Assembly (NCBI RefSeq): GCF_030654605.1
Contig: NZ_JAURXB010000065.1
Location: 1 to 64,000 of the forward strand
From: Bradyrhizobium sp.
Lineage (GTDB): Bacteria; Pseudomonadota; Alphaproteobacteria; Rhizobiales; Xanthobacteraceae
Length of the DNA: 64,000 bases
Reading direction: 5' to 3'
Of the stretch, positions 18,141 to 27,007 are shown piece by piece. Position 1 is the stretch's first letter, and the number at the start of each line of letters is the position of its first letter. A program made the translations under genes and the position numbers. Below the pieces are notes generated by a model. The model was not told where the DNA came from. It was given only the letters and a program-made list of their open reading frames with translations, and made no database searches.

Positions 18141-19976
18141 TCAGTGAACCGGCAGCGGTGGATGTGGAATCGCCGTCAGCAATTCCTTTGTATAGGCATC
18201 CTGCGGATTGCCCAAGACGCTTTCCGCGGAACCCTGCTCGACGATACGCCCCGAGCGCATCACGATGACGCGGTCGCACAACAGCCGCACCACGTTCAGG
18301 TCATGCGACACGAACAGATAACTCATCCCCATCGACGCTTTCAGGTCCTGCAGCAAATTCAGCACCACCGCCTGCACCGAGACGTCGAGCGCGGCGGTCG
18401 GCTCGTCGAGGATCACCAGTTTCGGGTGCAGCGCGATGGCGCGCGCGATGCCGACGCGGGCCTTCTGTCCACCGGATAATTGATGCGGAAAGCGATCGAG
18501 CAGGTTGACCGGCAGGCCGACCATGCCGGCCAGTTCCTCGCAGCGGGCGCGCAGCGCGTCGCGGCCCTTGATGTCGCCGAGCTGCATGATCGGATCGACG
18601 ATGGCGCGGGCCGCGGTGAAGCGCGGATTGAGGCTGTCGGTCGGGTCCTGGAACACCATCTGGATGCTCTTGCGCAGCGGTAGCCGCGCAAACGCATTGG
18701 GCAGGATCGCGCCGATCTCGTCGCCGTCGAACTGGATGCGGCCCGAGGTCTGGTCCAATAGCCGCATCACCATCATCGACGTGGTGGATTTGCCGCAGCC
18801 GGATTCCCCGACCAGCCCGACGCTCTCGCCATGGCCGACGGAGAAGCTGATGCCGTCGACCGCGCGGAATTTTTCGAGCTCGACAGGCGGCTTGCGCGAG
18901 AACAGCTTTGCCAGCGTCGCCGTGGCACCCTGGCGCGGATATTCCTTCACGAGTTTTTCGACGAGAAGCAGGGGTTTTGTAATATCGTCACCCCCGGGCC
19001 TCTTCTCCCTCTCCCCGCTTGCGGGGAGAGGGTCGGGGTGAGGGGGAGTTCCAGCGAGCGCGGTGCCTGGAGAGTCCCCCTCACCCGCCGCGCTTCGCGC
19101 GTCGACCTCTCCCCGCGAGCGGGGAGAGGTTAAAGGAGCCAGCTTCGCCGCCTCCTCCTCCGGCAGCAGATCGCGCAGGGAGACGCCGACCCGCGGCGTC
19201 GCGCGCATCAGCTTCCTGGTGTAGGCGTGCTGGGGATTGGCAAAGATATCGGCCGACAACGCGGTCTCGACCACGTGGCCCTTTTCCATCACCACCACGC
19301 GGTCGCAATAGGCGGCGGCCAGGCCGAGATCGTGGGTGATCAGGATCGTCGACATGCCCCGGCTTCGGGTCAACTCGACGATCAGGTCCATCACCGCCTT
19401 CTGCGTGGTGACGTCGAGACCGGTGGTCGGCTCGTCCGCGATCAATAGCTGCGGATTGCAGGCCAGCGCCAGCGCGATCACCACGCGTTGGCACATGCCG
19501 CCGGACAATTCGAACGGATAGGCGTGGTAGCGTTCGCGCGGCCGGGCGATCTTGACCGCTTCCAGTGCCTCGATCGCCTTCTCGCCGCGGTCGCTGGCGC
19601 CGGCCTGGACGTGCTGGCGCAGCACGTCCTCGATCTGGTCGCCCACTTTCCGGATCGGGTTCAGCGCCGCGCGCGGATTCTGGAAGATCATCGAAATTTC
19701 GCGGCCGCGCAAATCGCGCATCTGGTCTTCGGTCGCGTTCTTGACGTCGATACCGGAGAACATCACCGAGCCCTCGGCGATCTTGCCGGCGCGATCGAGG
19801 ATCCGCATCACCGCGTAGGAGGTGACGGACTTGCCGGAGCCGGACTCGCCGACGACGCCGAGCGTCTCGCCCTTTGCCACGGTGATATTGACGTGCTGCA
19901 CGGCCTTAACGATGCCGCGGCGGGTGGCGAATTCGACCGTTAGGTCATTGACGTCGAGCAGCGGCTGCGCGGTCAT
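18141..19976 (-). CDS. Dipeptide-type ABC transporter, fused double ATPase (DppD-DppF)
   Basis: 611 residues containing two ABC ATPase domains. Domain 1 (about 5-265) has GESGSGKS and LSGGMCQRV; domain 2 (about 338-605) has GESGCGKS and LSGGQKARV, each with a DEPT Walker B. The fused form is common in rhizobial peptide/nickel-family importers. The linker (about 283-325) is not conserved sequence: it is the translation of an intergenic repeat (19003-19130) with SPRSRGEV and PHPDPLPASGER. It powers the DppBC-type channel encoded just upstream, which probably brings in the substrate for AtzGEH. Confidence 0.9.
   Translation of the reverse strand: MTAQPLLDVNDLTVEFATRRGIVKAVQHVNITVAKGETLGVVGESGSGKSVTSYAVMRILDRAGKIAEGSVMFSGIDVKNATEDQMRDLRGREISMIFQNPRAALNPIRKVGDQIEDVLRQHVQAGASDRGEKAIEALEAVKIARPRERYHAYPFELSGGMCQRVVIALALACNPQLLIADEPTTGLDVTTQKAVMDLIVELTRSRGMSTILITHDLGLAAAYCDRVVVMEKGHVVETALSADIFANPQHAYTRKLMRATPRVGVSLRDLLPEEEAAKLAPLTSPRSRGEVDARSAAGEGDSPGTALAGTPPHPDPLPASGEREKRPGGDDITKPLLLVEKLVKEYPRQGATATLAKLFSRKPPVELEKFRAVDGISFSVGHGESVGLVGESGCGKSTTSMMVMRLLDQTSGRIQFDGDEIGAILPNAFARLPLRKSIQMVFQDPTDSLNPRFTAARAIVDPIMQLGDIKGRDALRARCEELAGMVGLPVNLLDRFPHQLSGGQKARVGIARAIALHPKLVILDEPTAALDVSVQAVVLNLLQDLKASMGMSYLFVSHDLNVVRLLCDRVIVMRSGRIVEQGSAESVLGNPQDAYTKELLTAIPHPPLPVH
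19003..19130. repeat. Repeat family C inserted in frame in an ABC ATPase gene
   Basis: Two hairpins, CTCTCCCCGCTTGCGGGGAG at the left and CTCTCCCCGCGAGCGGGGAG at the right, flank GC-rich sequence with GGGTGAGGGGG and its complement. A related element occupies 63197-63359 between genes. Here the element keeps the reading frame of the host gene and encodes the linker between its two ATPase domains. Confidence 0.8.
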
Positions 19977-19987
19977 GGTGTGATCCC

Positions 19988-20887
19988 TCAGGTTCGCCGC
20001 TGCGGATCGACGATGTCGCGCAGGCCGTCACCGAGCAGGTTGAAGCAGAACACCGCGATCATAAGCGCCAGGCCGGGAAACAGCGCGATCCACCATTCGC
20101 CCGAGACCATGAAGCCGGCGCCCTCCGCGACCATGATGCCCCATTCGGCGGTCGGCGGCCGTACGCCGAGGCCGATGAAGGACAGGCCGGCGGCGTTGAG
20201 AATGGCGTATCCCATGGTCAGCGACATCTGCACGATCATGATCGGCATGATGTTGGGCAAAATGTGCACCAGCAGGATGCGGAATTCGCCGTTGCCCGAC
20301 AACCGCGCCGCCTGGACGAAGCCGGCATCGCGCCGCACATTGGCCTCGGCGCGGGCGACGCGGGCGTAGAGCGGGAAATTCACGATCGCGGTGGCGATGA
20401 TGATGTTCTGCACGGTGTTGCCGAGCGCGGCAACGATGCCCATTGCCAGCACGAACAGCGGGAACGCCATGATGGTATCGGCGATGCGGCCGACGATGCG
20501 GTCGGTCCAGCCGCCGAAATAGCCCCCGGCGATGCCGGCGAGGCCGCCCATCAGGAACACCAGCGCCACCGATGCCACCGCGATAAAGACGTCGAGCCGC
20601 GTCGCCACGATGACGCGGCTGAAAATATCGCGGCCCAACTGGTCGGTGCCGAACCAGTGCGCCGCCGACGGCGGTTTCAGCGCCGACGCGGTATTCGACG
20701 CCAGCGGATCGTAGGGAACGACGTAGGGACCGAACAGCGCCGCGAACAGGATGACGACCAGCAAACCGAACGCAAACGCGGTAACCCGGTTCTCGCCGAG
20801 CACATAGCGGGTGTGTTCGAAGATCGAGGCGAGACCCGAAGTGCGCGCGGGGACAGCGGGTTCGACGGCGGGGGCTACGCTGCTCAT
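19988..20887 (-). CDS. Dipeptide-type ABC transporter permease (DppC-like)
   Basis: 299 residues with an N-terminal cytoplasmic extension, a first helix near residues 36-56 and the binding-protein-dependent permease domain (about 95-290). The EAA loop-like segment reads VRRDAGFVQAARLSGNGEF. DppC proteins pair with DppB to form the channel for peptides or peptide-like solutes. It sits 10 bases after dppB and 11 bases before the fused ATPase. Confidence 0.9.
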   Translation of the reverse strand: MSSVAPAVEPAVPARTSGLASIFEHTRYVLGENRVTAFAFGLLVVILFAALFGPYVVPYDPLASNTASALKPPSAAHWFGTDQLGRDIFSRVIVATRLDVFIAVASVALVFLMGGLAGIAGGYFGGWTDRIVGRIADTIMAFPLFVLAMGIVAALGNTVQNIIIATAIVNFPLYARVARAEANVRRDAGFVQAARLSGNGEFRILLVHILPNIMPIMIVQMSLTMGYAILNAAGLSFIGLGVRPPTAEWGIMVAEGAGFMVSGEWWIALFPGLALMIAVFCFNLLGDGLRDIVDPQRRT

Positions 20888-20897
20888 GCTCTTGGCC

Positions 20898-21911
20898 TCA
20901 CCCTTCCAGCCTGACGCGTGGATCGATCACGCCATAGAGAACATCGATCAGGAGATTGAGCAGCACGTACATCACCGCCATGGTGAGGACAAAACCCTGC
21001 ACCGGCGCGAAGTCCGAGGAGATCAGGGCTTCCACCGCGTAGGAGCCGATGCCAGGCCAGGCAAACACTTTTTCCACCAGCACATTGGCACCGAGCAGGA
21101 ACGAGAACACCATGCTGAGCGTGGTGATGACCGGCAGCATGGCGTTGCGGAAGGCGTAGGTGACGATGACGGTGCCCGGCGACAGCCCGCTGGCGCGCGC
21201 GGTGCGCACGAAATCCGACGACAGCACCGCCAGCATCGAGGCCCGCGTCATGCGCGCGATCGGCGCCAGCGAGAATACCGCCAGCGTTGCCGCCGGCAGG
21301 ATCAACTGGCTCAGCGCCGAACGAAACGTTTCGAAATCGCGCGCGATGATGGCATCGATCAGATAGAAGCCGGTCACCGTCGGCGGCGCGCTGTAGAACA
21401 CGTCGAGCCGGCCCAGTGGCGCCGGCGACCATCCCAGCCTGAAATAGAACACATAGACCAGCACGAGGCCGGTGAAGAACACCGGCAGCGACACGCCGGC
21501 CGTCGTGGTAACGCGACAGAGATGATCGATCCACGAACCCGGTCTTGTCGCCGCGAGCACGCCGAGCGGAATTGCGATCGCGATCGACACCACGAGACCG
21601 AGCAACGTCAGTTCGGCCGACGCCGGCAGGCGGTTCTTGATTTCGGTCGCGACCGGCTGGCCCGTGGTGAGCGAATTGCCGAAATCGCCGCGCGCGAGAT
21701 CGGCGGTGTAGCGGAAGAACTGCTCGATCAGCGGCTTGTCGAGCCCGAGTTTCTTGCGGATCTGCTCGACCGCCTCCTTGGTCGCGGCCGGGCCGGCGAA
21801 ATACGCCGCGGGATCGCCCGGCAGCGCGCGGGTCAGCAGGAACGTGACGATCACGACCCCGATCAGACTCGGGATCGCGAACATCAGCCGTTTGCCGATC
21901 ATGGTCAGCAT
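20898..21911 (-). CDS. Dipeptide-type ABC transporter permease (DppB-like)
   Basis: 337 residues starting MLTMIGKRLMFAIPSLIGVVIVTFLLTR, the classic DppB N-terminal helix, then a periplasmic loop and five further helices. The EAA-type loop (VRTARASGLSPGTVIVTYAFRN) lies near residues 228-249. It starts 6 bases after the binding-protein gene. Confidence 0.9.
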   Translation of the reverse strand: MLTMIGKRLMFAIPSLIGVVIVTFLLTRALPGDPAAYFAGPAATKEAVEQIRKKLGLDKPLIEQFFRYTADLARGDFGNSLTTGQPVATEIKNRLPASAELTLLGLVVSIAIAIPLGVLAATRPGSWIDHLCRVTTTAGVSLPVFFTGLVLVYVFYFRLGWSPAPLGRLDVFYSAPPTVTGFYLIDAIIARDFETFRSALSQLILPAATLAVFSLAPIARMTRASMLAVLSSDFVRTARASGLSPGTVIVTYAFRNAMLPVITTLSMVFSFLLGANVLVEKVFAWPGIGSYAVEALISSDFAPVQGFVLTMAVMYVLLNLLIDVLYGVIDPRVRLEG

Positions 21912-21917
21912 GTGGCG

Positions 21918-23537
21918 TTACGCCTTCACCAGCGCGCGGTAATCCAGCCTTCGGTGGAACCAGTACTGGTAGCCCGAGACATTCTTCTGCATCGCGACGT
22001 TGACGTAGGGCTGGTAGAGCGGAATGCGGGGAATGTCCTTGAACGCCAGGTCGACGAAGCCCTTCACGTCCTTCTCGTAAACAGCCTTGTCGCCGATCGC
22101 GGCGGCGTCGACGGCGCCATGGATGAAGGCGTCCATCTCCTTCGACTGGTAGCTCATGGTATTGAAGATCGAATTCTTGCCGTCGTAGCACCAGATGAAG
22201 AAGTACTCGGGATAATCGAGCCAGCCGGAGAACACGTTGGTGTAGAGCGGCAGCGCCTTCTTGTTCAGCTCGGTGCGCCAGTTGGCGCCCGGGATCTTGT
22301 TGATCGTGGTCTTGATACCGATTTGCCCGAGGCTTTCCTGCACCAGGATGCAGAGCGGCTCGTTGACGCCGGCGAAGCCGAGATCGAACGACAGCGTGGT
22401 CTCGAAACCGTTGGGAAAACCGGCCTCGGCCAAGAGCGCCTTGGCCTTCTCGATGTTGGTGACGAATTTGGTCGGCTGCGGCCACGCCACCTCGGTCGGC
22501 GCGTTGGCGGCCGCGCCGAACATCGGCTTGCCGAGGCCGAACAGCACCGCATCCATGATCTTCTGATAGGGAATCGCGCAGGCCACCGCCTCGCGCACCT
22601 TCGGATTGTCGAACGGCGGGATCTTGACGTTCATGCCGATGTACTGGACGCCGTTGGAATACGGAACCGACATGATGTTGAGCTTGCCGCCGCCCTTCAG
22701 TTCGACGAAATCCTTGTTGGGCAGATCGTAGGAGATGTCGGCGTCACCGCGCTCCAGCAGCGCGCGGCGGTTGCCGGCCTGCGGCACCATGCGCCAGATC
22801 ACGCGCTTGACCTTGGGCATGGGGCCACCGACCCAGTCGTCATTGCGCTCCATGATCACTTCGGTGCCGGCGGTCCATTTCGTCACCTTGTAGGCGCCGG
22901 AGCCCGCGGTCTGCTGCTTGGTATATTCGAGACCCCACGGGTCTTTCTCGCTGGCGTTCTTCTTCACCAGTTCGGAGTTGATCACGCAGGGCACGATCAC
23001 GGCGAGATCGGGAATCGTCAGGCGGTCCTTCTTGGCGAAGTCGATCCGCACCGTGTTGTCGTCGACCACGACGAACTGCTCGCGCTTGGTCAGCGAACCG
23101 GCGCCCATCTGGAAGGTCGGGAAGCCGCCGACGCTGACCGCGCGGTCGAGCGACCATTTGACATCCTTCGCCGTGACCGGCGCGCCGTCGTGAAATTTGG
23201 CGTTCTTCTTCAGCTTGAAGGTCACCGACATGTCGCCGACCTTCATGTCTTCGGCGAGTTCGGGCTTGAACTTGTCGCGGTCGTAATACGCCACGCCGCC
23301 CGGACCGGTCTTCATTTCGTGGGTGATCAGCCGGTCGTAGCAATTCCACGACACCTCGTAGCCGGGCACGTTGGTGCCGACGCCGTGGATGTCGAGATTG
23401 TTGGGACCGCTTTCCGAGACGATCAGCAGCGTCTCGGAGCGGGCCTGGGCCTTGGCGGCGGACCAGATCGCCGGCGCCGGCACCATGGCGCCTGCCGCTA
23501 CTCCGGTGACGGATTTCAGAAAATCGCGACGCTTCAT
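21918..23537 (-). CDS. Peptide/ureide ABC transporter substrate-binding protein (family 5)
   Basis: 539 residues with a twin-arginine signal (MKRRDFLKSVTG, cleavage near residue 30) and the SBP_bac_5 fold including KFKPELAEDMKVGDMSVTFKLKK. Family 5 proteins bind peptides, nickel chelates or other polar solutes. As first gene of an operon ending in atzG-atzE-atzH-gntR, it probably binds a ureide-like nitrogen compound. The start at 23537 was chosen because the Tat motif begins there; the upstream in-frame residues to 23579 look non-coding and lie just inside the sigma-54 promoter. Confidence 0.88.
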   Translation of the reverse strand: MKRRDFLKSVTGVAAGAMVPAPAIWSAAKAQARSETLLIVSESGPNNLDIHGVGTNVPGYEVSWNCYDRLITHEMKTGPGGVAYYDRDKFKPELAEDMKVGDMSVTFKLKKNAKFHDGAPVTAKDVKWSLDRAVSVGGFPTFQMGAGSLTKREQFVVVDDNTVRIDFAKKDRLTIPDLAVIVPCVINSELVKKNASEKDPWGLEYTKQQTAGSGAYKVTKWTAGTEVIMERNDDWVGGPMPKVKRVIWRMVPQAGNRRALLERGDADISYDLPNKDFVELKGGGKLNIMSVPYSNGVQYIGMNVKIPPFDNPKVREAVACAIPYQKIMDAVLFGLGKPMFGAAANAPTEVAWPQPTKFVTNIEKAKALLAEAGFPNGFETTLSFDLGFAGVNEPLCILVQESLGQIGIKTTINKIPGANWRTELNKKALPLYTNVFSGWLDYPEYFFIWCYDGKNSIFNTMSYQSKEMDAFIHGAVDAAAIGDKAVYEKDVKGFVDLAFKDIPRIPLYQPYVNVAMQKNVSGYQYWFHRRLDYRALVKA

Positions 23538-23580
23538 GTGATGCTCCAAAGCTACGGACGAAATCGGCGTTGGAACCATC

Positions 23581-23595
23581 GCAAGGTTCGTGCCA
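23581..23595 (-). promoter_or_regulatory. Sigma-54 (RpoN) promoter of the ABC-atzGEH-gntR operon
   Basis: Read on the minus strand this is TGGCAC-N5-TTGC, an exact match to the -24/-12 consensus. Transcription would begin around 23570 and translation at 23537. It is the counterpart of the site at 10977 in front of the facing operon. This supports joint nitrogen control of both. Confidence 0.8.
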
Positions 23596-23609
23596 AATCT
23601 TAATGGAAG

Positions 23610-23660
23610 GCTAATGCTTAGCTAAGATCATGATTCAGCTAGCTAATGGCCAAAATTGGC
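23610..23660. promoter_or_regulatory. Cluster of palindromes upstream of the sigma-54 promoter
   Basis: CTTAGCTAAG (23617-23626) and AGCTAGCT (23637-23644) are perfect palindromes. GCTAATG occurs directly at 23610 and 23642, and GCCAA-N2-TTGGC lies at 23649-23660. The cluster lies 15-65 bases upstream of the -24 element. It could bind NtrC-like activator dimers or the GntR protein of the operon. The remaining bases to 23907 hold no gene I can support. Confidence 0.5.
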
Positions 23661-23907
23661 TTCGCGCATCGTGGTTCGACCGCGTCTCGCTTTGCATACA
23701 AAGAGACTTTGTTGCCTAAAAATAATGCAAATATTTTGTGAGGCTCGTTTGTTGGGCGCGGGGTGGATGGCCCGCCGCGGGGAGCCGGCAATGCTCAAAA
23801 GTGCCGACTCGTCGTTTACCAGGGGGAATCGACGCCCCATCTCGAACCGCGTCCATTTTTACGACAAGGTGGCTTTCCGGAAATCCGGTCAAACTGGAAA
23901 TGCACCC

Positions 23908-24525
23908 ATGCAATATACACCTGACGAACTCGCACATCGCGAACGCTACAAGGTACTGACGGCCTTCGTGTTGCCGCGGCCGATCGCCTGGGTCACCACC
24001 ATCGGCCCCACCGGCGTGGTCAACGCCGCGCCGTTCAGCTTCTTCAACGTGTTCTGCGAGGATCCGCCGCTCTGCATGTTCGCCGCCAATTTGCGGCCCG
24101 ACGGCCGCGTCAAGGACACCGTGGTCAACATCCAGCGATCAGGGGAATTCGTCGTCCACATGACCGATGAGCCGCTGGCGCGCGCGATGCACGATTCCAG
24201 CGGCGACTTTCCGCCCGAGATCGGCGAGCCCAGCTATCTCGGCCTGAAACTTTTGCCCTCGACCAAAATCGCGGTGCCGCGGCTCGCCGACGCGCCATGG
24301 TCGATGGAATGCAAGACCTGGAAGACCATCGATGTGAACGGCGACCGCCAGCTCATCATGGGCGAAGGCATCAATTTCCATATCCGCGACGAATTGTGGG
24401 ATCCCGACGCCATGCGCGTGCACATGGACCGCTATCATCCGGTCGGGCGCATGTTCGCGGACCGCTATTGCCGAACCGACGACCGGATGACGTTCCCGCC
24501 CGCCCCGGTCGTGCCTGCTGCATAG
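23908..24525 (+). CDS. Flavin reductase-like FMN-binding protein
   Basis: 205 residues of the split-barrel flavin reductase fold: [20 protein letters not shown] at the N-terminus and [27 protein letters not shown] mid-chain, both typical FMN-binding segments. It likely uses NAD(P)H to reduce flavin. The start at 23908 ([14 protein letters not shown]) was preferred to the longer frame to 23656, which has no ribosome site and non-family residues. A rubredoxin gene follows 47 bases later, suggesting a short electron chain. Confidence 0.83.
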   Translation: MQYTPDELAHRERYKVLTAFVLPRPIAWVTTIGPTGVVNAAPFSFFNVFCEDPPLCMFAANLRPDGRVKDTVVNIQRSGEFVVHMTDEPLARAMHDSSGDFPPEIGEPSYLGLKLLPSTKIAVPRLADAPWSMECKTWKTIDVNGDRQLIMGEGINFHIRDELWDPDAMRVHMDRYHPVGRMFADRYCRTDDRMTFPPAPVVPAA

Positions 24526-24572
24526 CGACGCCTCGCCGGGAAAATTCCCATATCGCAAGAAGGACGATCCAG

Positions 24573-24752
24573 ATGAACGCCGAGCCCTTTAAATCATGGC
24601 AATGCCGGACCTGCGGATACATCTACGACGAAGCCGCGGGCGATCCGGACGAAGGCCTCGCTCCCGGCACGCGATGGGCCGACGTTCCGGATGACTGGGT
24701 CTGTCCGGAATGCGGCACGGCAAAGAGCGATTTCGATATGGTCGAGCTGTAG
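24573..24752 (+). CDS. Rubredoxin
   Basis: 59 residues with the two metal knuckles CRTCG (Cys11, Cys14) and CPECG (Cys44, Cys47) that bind a single iron. The family-specific [17 protein letters not shown] is intact. It carries one electron, probably from or to the neighbouring flavoprotein. Lies directly downstream of the flavin reductase gene with AAGAAGGA as ribosome site. Confidence 0.93.
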   Translation: MNAEPFKSWQCRTCGYIYDEAAGDPDEGLAPGTRWADVPDDWVCPECGTAKSDFDMVEL

Positions 24753-24793
24753 TTCGATCGTGCAGATGCCGTCACGACGCCGGCGCGCGGCAG

Positions 24794-26188
24794 CTATTGG
24801 CAATAATCCTCATTGTTGATCCGCAGGCAGCGCGGGGCGGTGACGGTTTTCTGCCGGCCGCAGCCGTCATTGGCATCGATCTTCCGAAGCGCGCGTAGTG
24901 CCGCCATGGTCGGGCGGTACCAGAGATAGCGCTCGTCCGACAGCAAGGAGGCGCGCCGCAGGCCCTGAATGGTTGACGTCTCGAATACGCCGTTCGGCTC
25001 TCCCGTCCTGCAATCGAGCCGCGCCAGTTGTTGCTGGATCAGGGTGACGAGCTCACGGCCTTCATGGGTCGGCCCCGCGCTATCGAGCACGGTGGCTTCG
25101 CGCAGCCGCGACGCCGCGGCGCGGGCTTCCTCGGCCTCGGTCGTATCGGGAAACAGCGACGCCACCAGATCATACGCTTCCGGCGTGCGCGCCTGCCTGG
25201 CGCGCGCCAGCACGAGCGCGGCGGAGGCCGCAGGCGGCTCGCTGGCGGCAGCCTGCCTGAGTTTGTCGACGATCGGGCGCGCGGCAGCGGCCTCGGCGCT
25301 GGCCGGAAACCGGTCGATCAGGAGATCGTATAATGCGAGATTGCCGGTCTCGCTCGCGGCTGCGAACAATTGTTCGGCGGGGCTCGGCGGGGGTGCCGGT
25401 GGAACGAAATAGAAATCGAGTTCGAGCGACGTGGATTCCCAGGGAATCTGCGCCTCGCCCGTCGACAGCCGGACCTGGCGGCGAACGCTCTTGAACACGT
25501 CTTCCAGTTTTTCGCCTGGCGCCGTGATGGCTTCGCCGAGCGCCCGTGTGTAGGGACTGTGTCCGTCCTCGCCGTCGAACGCGATCTTGCCCGATCCGGT
25601 CGACGAGGCGATGAACACGCCATAGACCGCCCCCATCGGCACCAGGCCGAGGGTCCCCGAAGCCGTCACACCTTGCGGGAGCGGATTATCGCGGCACGCA
25701 TCGACGATCAGGATATTGAGCTGGTTGCCGGCCGCCGACAGTCGATCGGCGATGCGCTTCACGCTCACCGACTGTGGCGCGATATCGCTGCGCTTTTTGA
25801 TATCGGCGTTGACCGGCACCAGATAATTGACGGAATCGTTCTCCACGCCGTGGCCGGCGTAATACACCACCGCCACCGTCTCCGGCCCGTGCTCCCTGAC
25901 CTTGCGCGCGAAATCCTCGACGTCTGATGTCATGCCCTTGAGGTCCCGGTCGGCCGCATGGGTGACGTCGAAGCCGAGTTGCTGCAGCTTCCCGGCGATC
26001 AGCCGCGCATCGCTGCCCGGGTTGCTCAGCCGGCCGAGCCTGACGTAATTGGCATTGCCGATCACCAGCGCCAGCCGAGGCGCCGCCTTCGCCACGGTCT
26101 TTCGCGACTCACCTGCCGCCAATGACGGCCCGACCGCGAGCAAGCTCAGCCCGGCAACCAGCAGCAATTTCACAAAGCCCATTCGCAT
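24794..26188 (-). CDS. Secreted caspase-family (C14) peptidase-like protein
   Basis: 464 residues with a Sec signal peptide (cleavage near LAAGE, about residue 25). A caspase-fold domain (about 37-275) has catalytic His113 in VVYYAGHG and Cys165 in IVDACRDNP. A proline-rich linker precedes an alanine-rich, helical-repeat-like tail (about 290-400) and a Cys-containing C-terminus (CGRQK, CLRINNEDYC). The dyad is intact, so protease activity is plausible; substrate preference is unknown. It converges on the rubredoxin gene. The neighbouring genes to the right are exported proteins of unknown function. Confidence 0.85.
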   Translation of the reverse strand: MRMGFVKLLLVAGLSLLAVGPSLAAGESRKTVAKAAPRLALVIGNANYVRLGRLSNPGSDARLIAGKLQQLGFDVTHAADRDLKGMTSDVEDFARKVREHGPETVAVVYYAGHGVENDSVNYLVPVNADIKKRSDIAPQSVSVKRIADRLSAAGNQLNILIVDACRDNPLPQGVTASGTLGLVPMGAVYGVFIASSTGSGKIAFDGEDGHSPYTRALGEAITAPGEKLEDVFKSVRRQVRLSTGEAQIPWESTSLELDFYFVPPAPPPSPAEQLFAAASETGNLALYDLLIDRFPASAEAAAARPIVDKLRQAAASEPPAASAALVLARARQARTPEAYDLVASLFPDTTEAEEARAAASRLREATVLDSAGPTHEGRELVTLIQQQLARLDCRTGEPNGVFETSTIQGLRRASLLSDERYLWYRPTMAALRALRKIDANDGCGRQKTVTAPRCLRINNEDYCQ

Positions 26189-26344
26189 CGCCGCAATCTG
26201 TCACGCCCGACGCCTGTCTTCAACGAAGGTCCGTCATCAAATTGACGGTCAACCCGCGGTATGCTTGGATTTCAAAATTGTACCTCGCATTATTCCTGCC
26301 AAAGCGGCGCTCCCGCGCGCTTGGTGCACATTCCAATTGCCGCC

Positions 26345-26956
26345 ATGCCATCCAGAACCTTCACGGCCAGGCCCGCAACCAACGGCCACCGGCGTTTCCG
26401 GACCGCCATCACGCTCGCGGCGCTGATATGCCCCGCCCTGCCGGCTGCCGCGGGCATATTGAGCGGGCGTGAATTCCAGAACCTGCTCGCCGGCGGCCCC
26501 GAGGGCACCACCATCGTGTTTCAGGGCGGTACCGACAAGGTGTTCTATTCGCCGAGCCTGAAGAACAAATTGCGGCTGGCGCCCGAACTCGGCCCGGAAT
26601 TTCTCAAACACAAGATTCTGCAGAACACCCTCGCCGAAGGCGTCTTCATCGGCGCGACGATCGAGGCCGGCAAATGGCGCACCATTTCCGGCATCGCCGG
26701 GATCGCCGCCGACACCGACAGCGGGCACGGCGTGCTGACGCTGCTGCAGACGTTTCCCGAGGACACCAGCATCAAGGCGTTTCAGAAGCGGGACCGACTT
26801 TACGCCGTTGTCATCGTCGAGGACGCCCCCGGTGGCGTTGTGTGCCGCAAATCACGGTGGGAGAGGCTGTTCGCGCTTAAGGGAGAACCGAAGATGACGA
26901 CGGTGCCGTGCGAATTCACGGTGGGCAATTCGGTTACGCCGGCGGGATTCCAGTAA
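26345..26956 (+). CDS. Exported protein of unknown function
   Basis: 203 residues. The basic N-terminus and hydrophobic stretch (FRTAITLAALICPALPAAAG) form a signal peptide. The mature part (about 168 residues) has no domain I recognise; notable features are GREFQNLLAGGPEGTTIVFQ, the glycine-rich ISGIAGIAADTDSGHG and two cysteines near the C-terminus (VVCRKSRW, VPCEFT) that could form a disulfide. The start at 26345 is the first ATG before the signal. It is divergent from the caspase gene and lies before two tandem paralogues. Confidence 0.6.
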   Translation: MPSRTFTARPATNGHRRFRTAITLAALICPALPAAAGILSGREFQNLLAGGPEGTTIVFQGGTDKVFYSPSLKNKLRLAPELGPEFLKHKILQNTLAEGVFIGATIEAGKWRTISGIAGIAADTDSGHGVLTLLQTFPEDTSIKAFQKRDRLYAVVIVEDAPGGVVCRKSRWERLFALKGEPKMTTVPCEFTVGNSVTPAGFQ

Positions 26957-27007
26957 TCGAGTCCGGTTTGCCGGATGTCATATGTTTCAAACATGGGGGA
27001 TAGTTCG

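Noticed and set aside
20811..23603. 930-codon open frame antisense to the ABC transporter genes
   Set aside because: It is the mirror of well-supported dpp-like genes on the other strand; its sequence is His/Arg/Asp-rich without any domain, a shadow of high-GC codon use.
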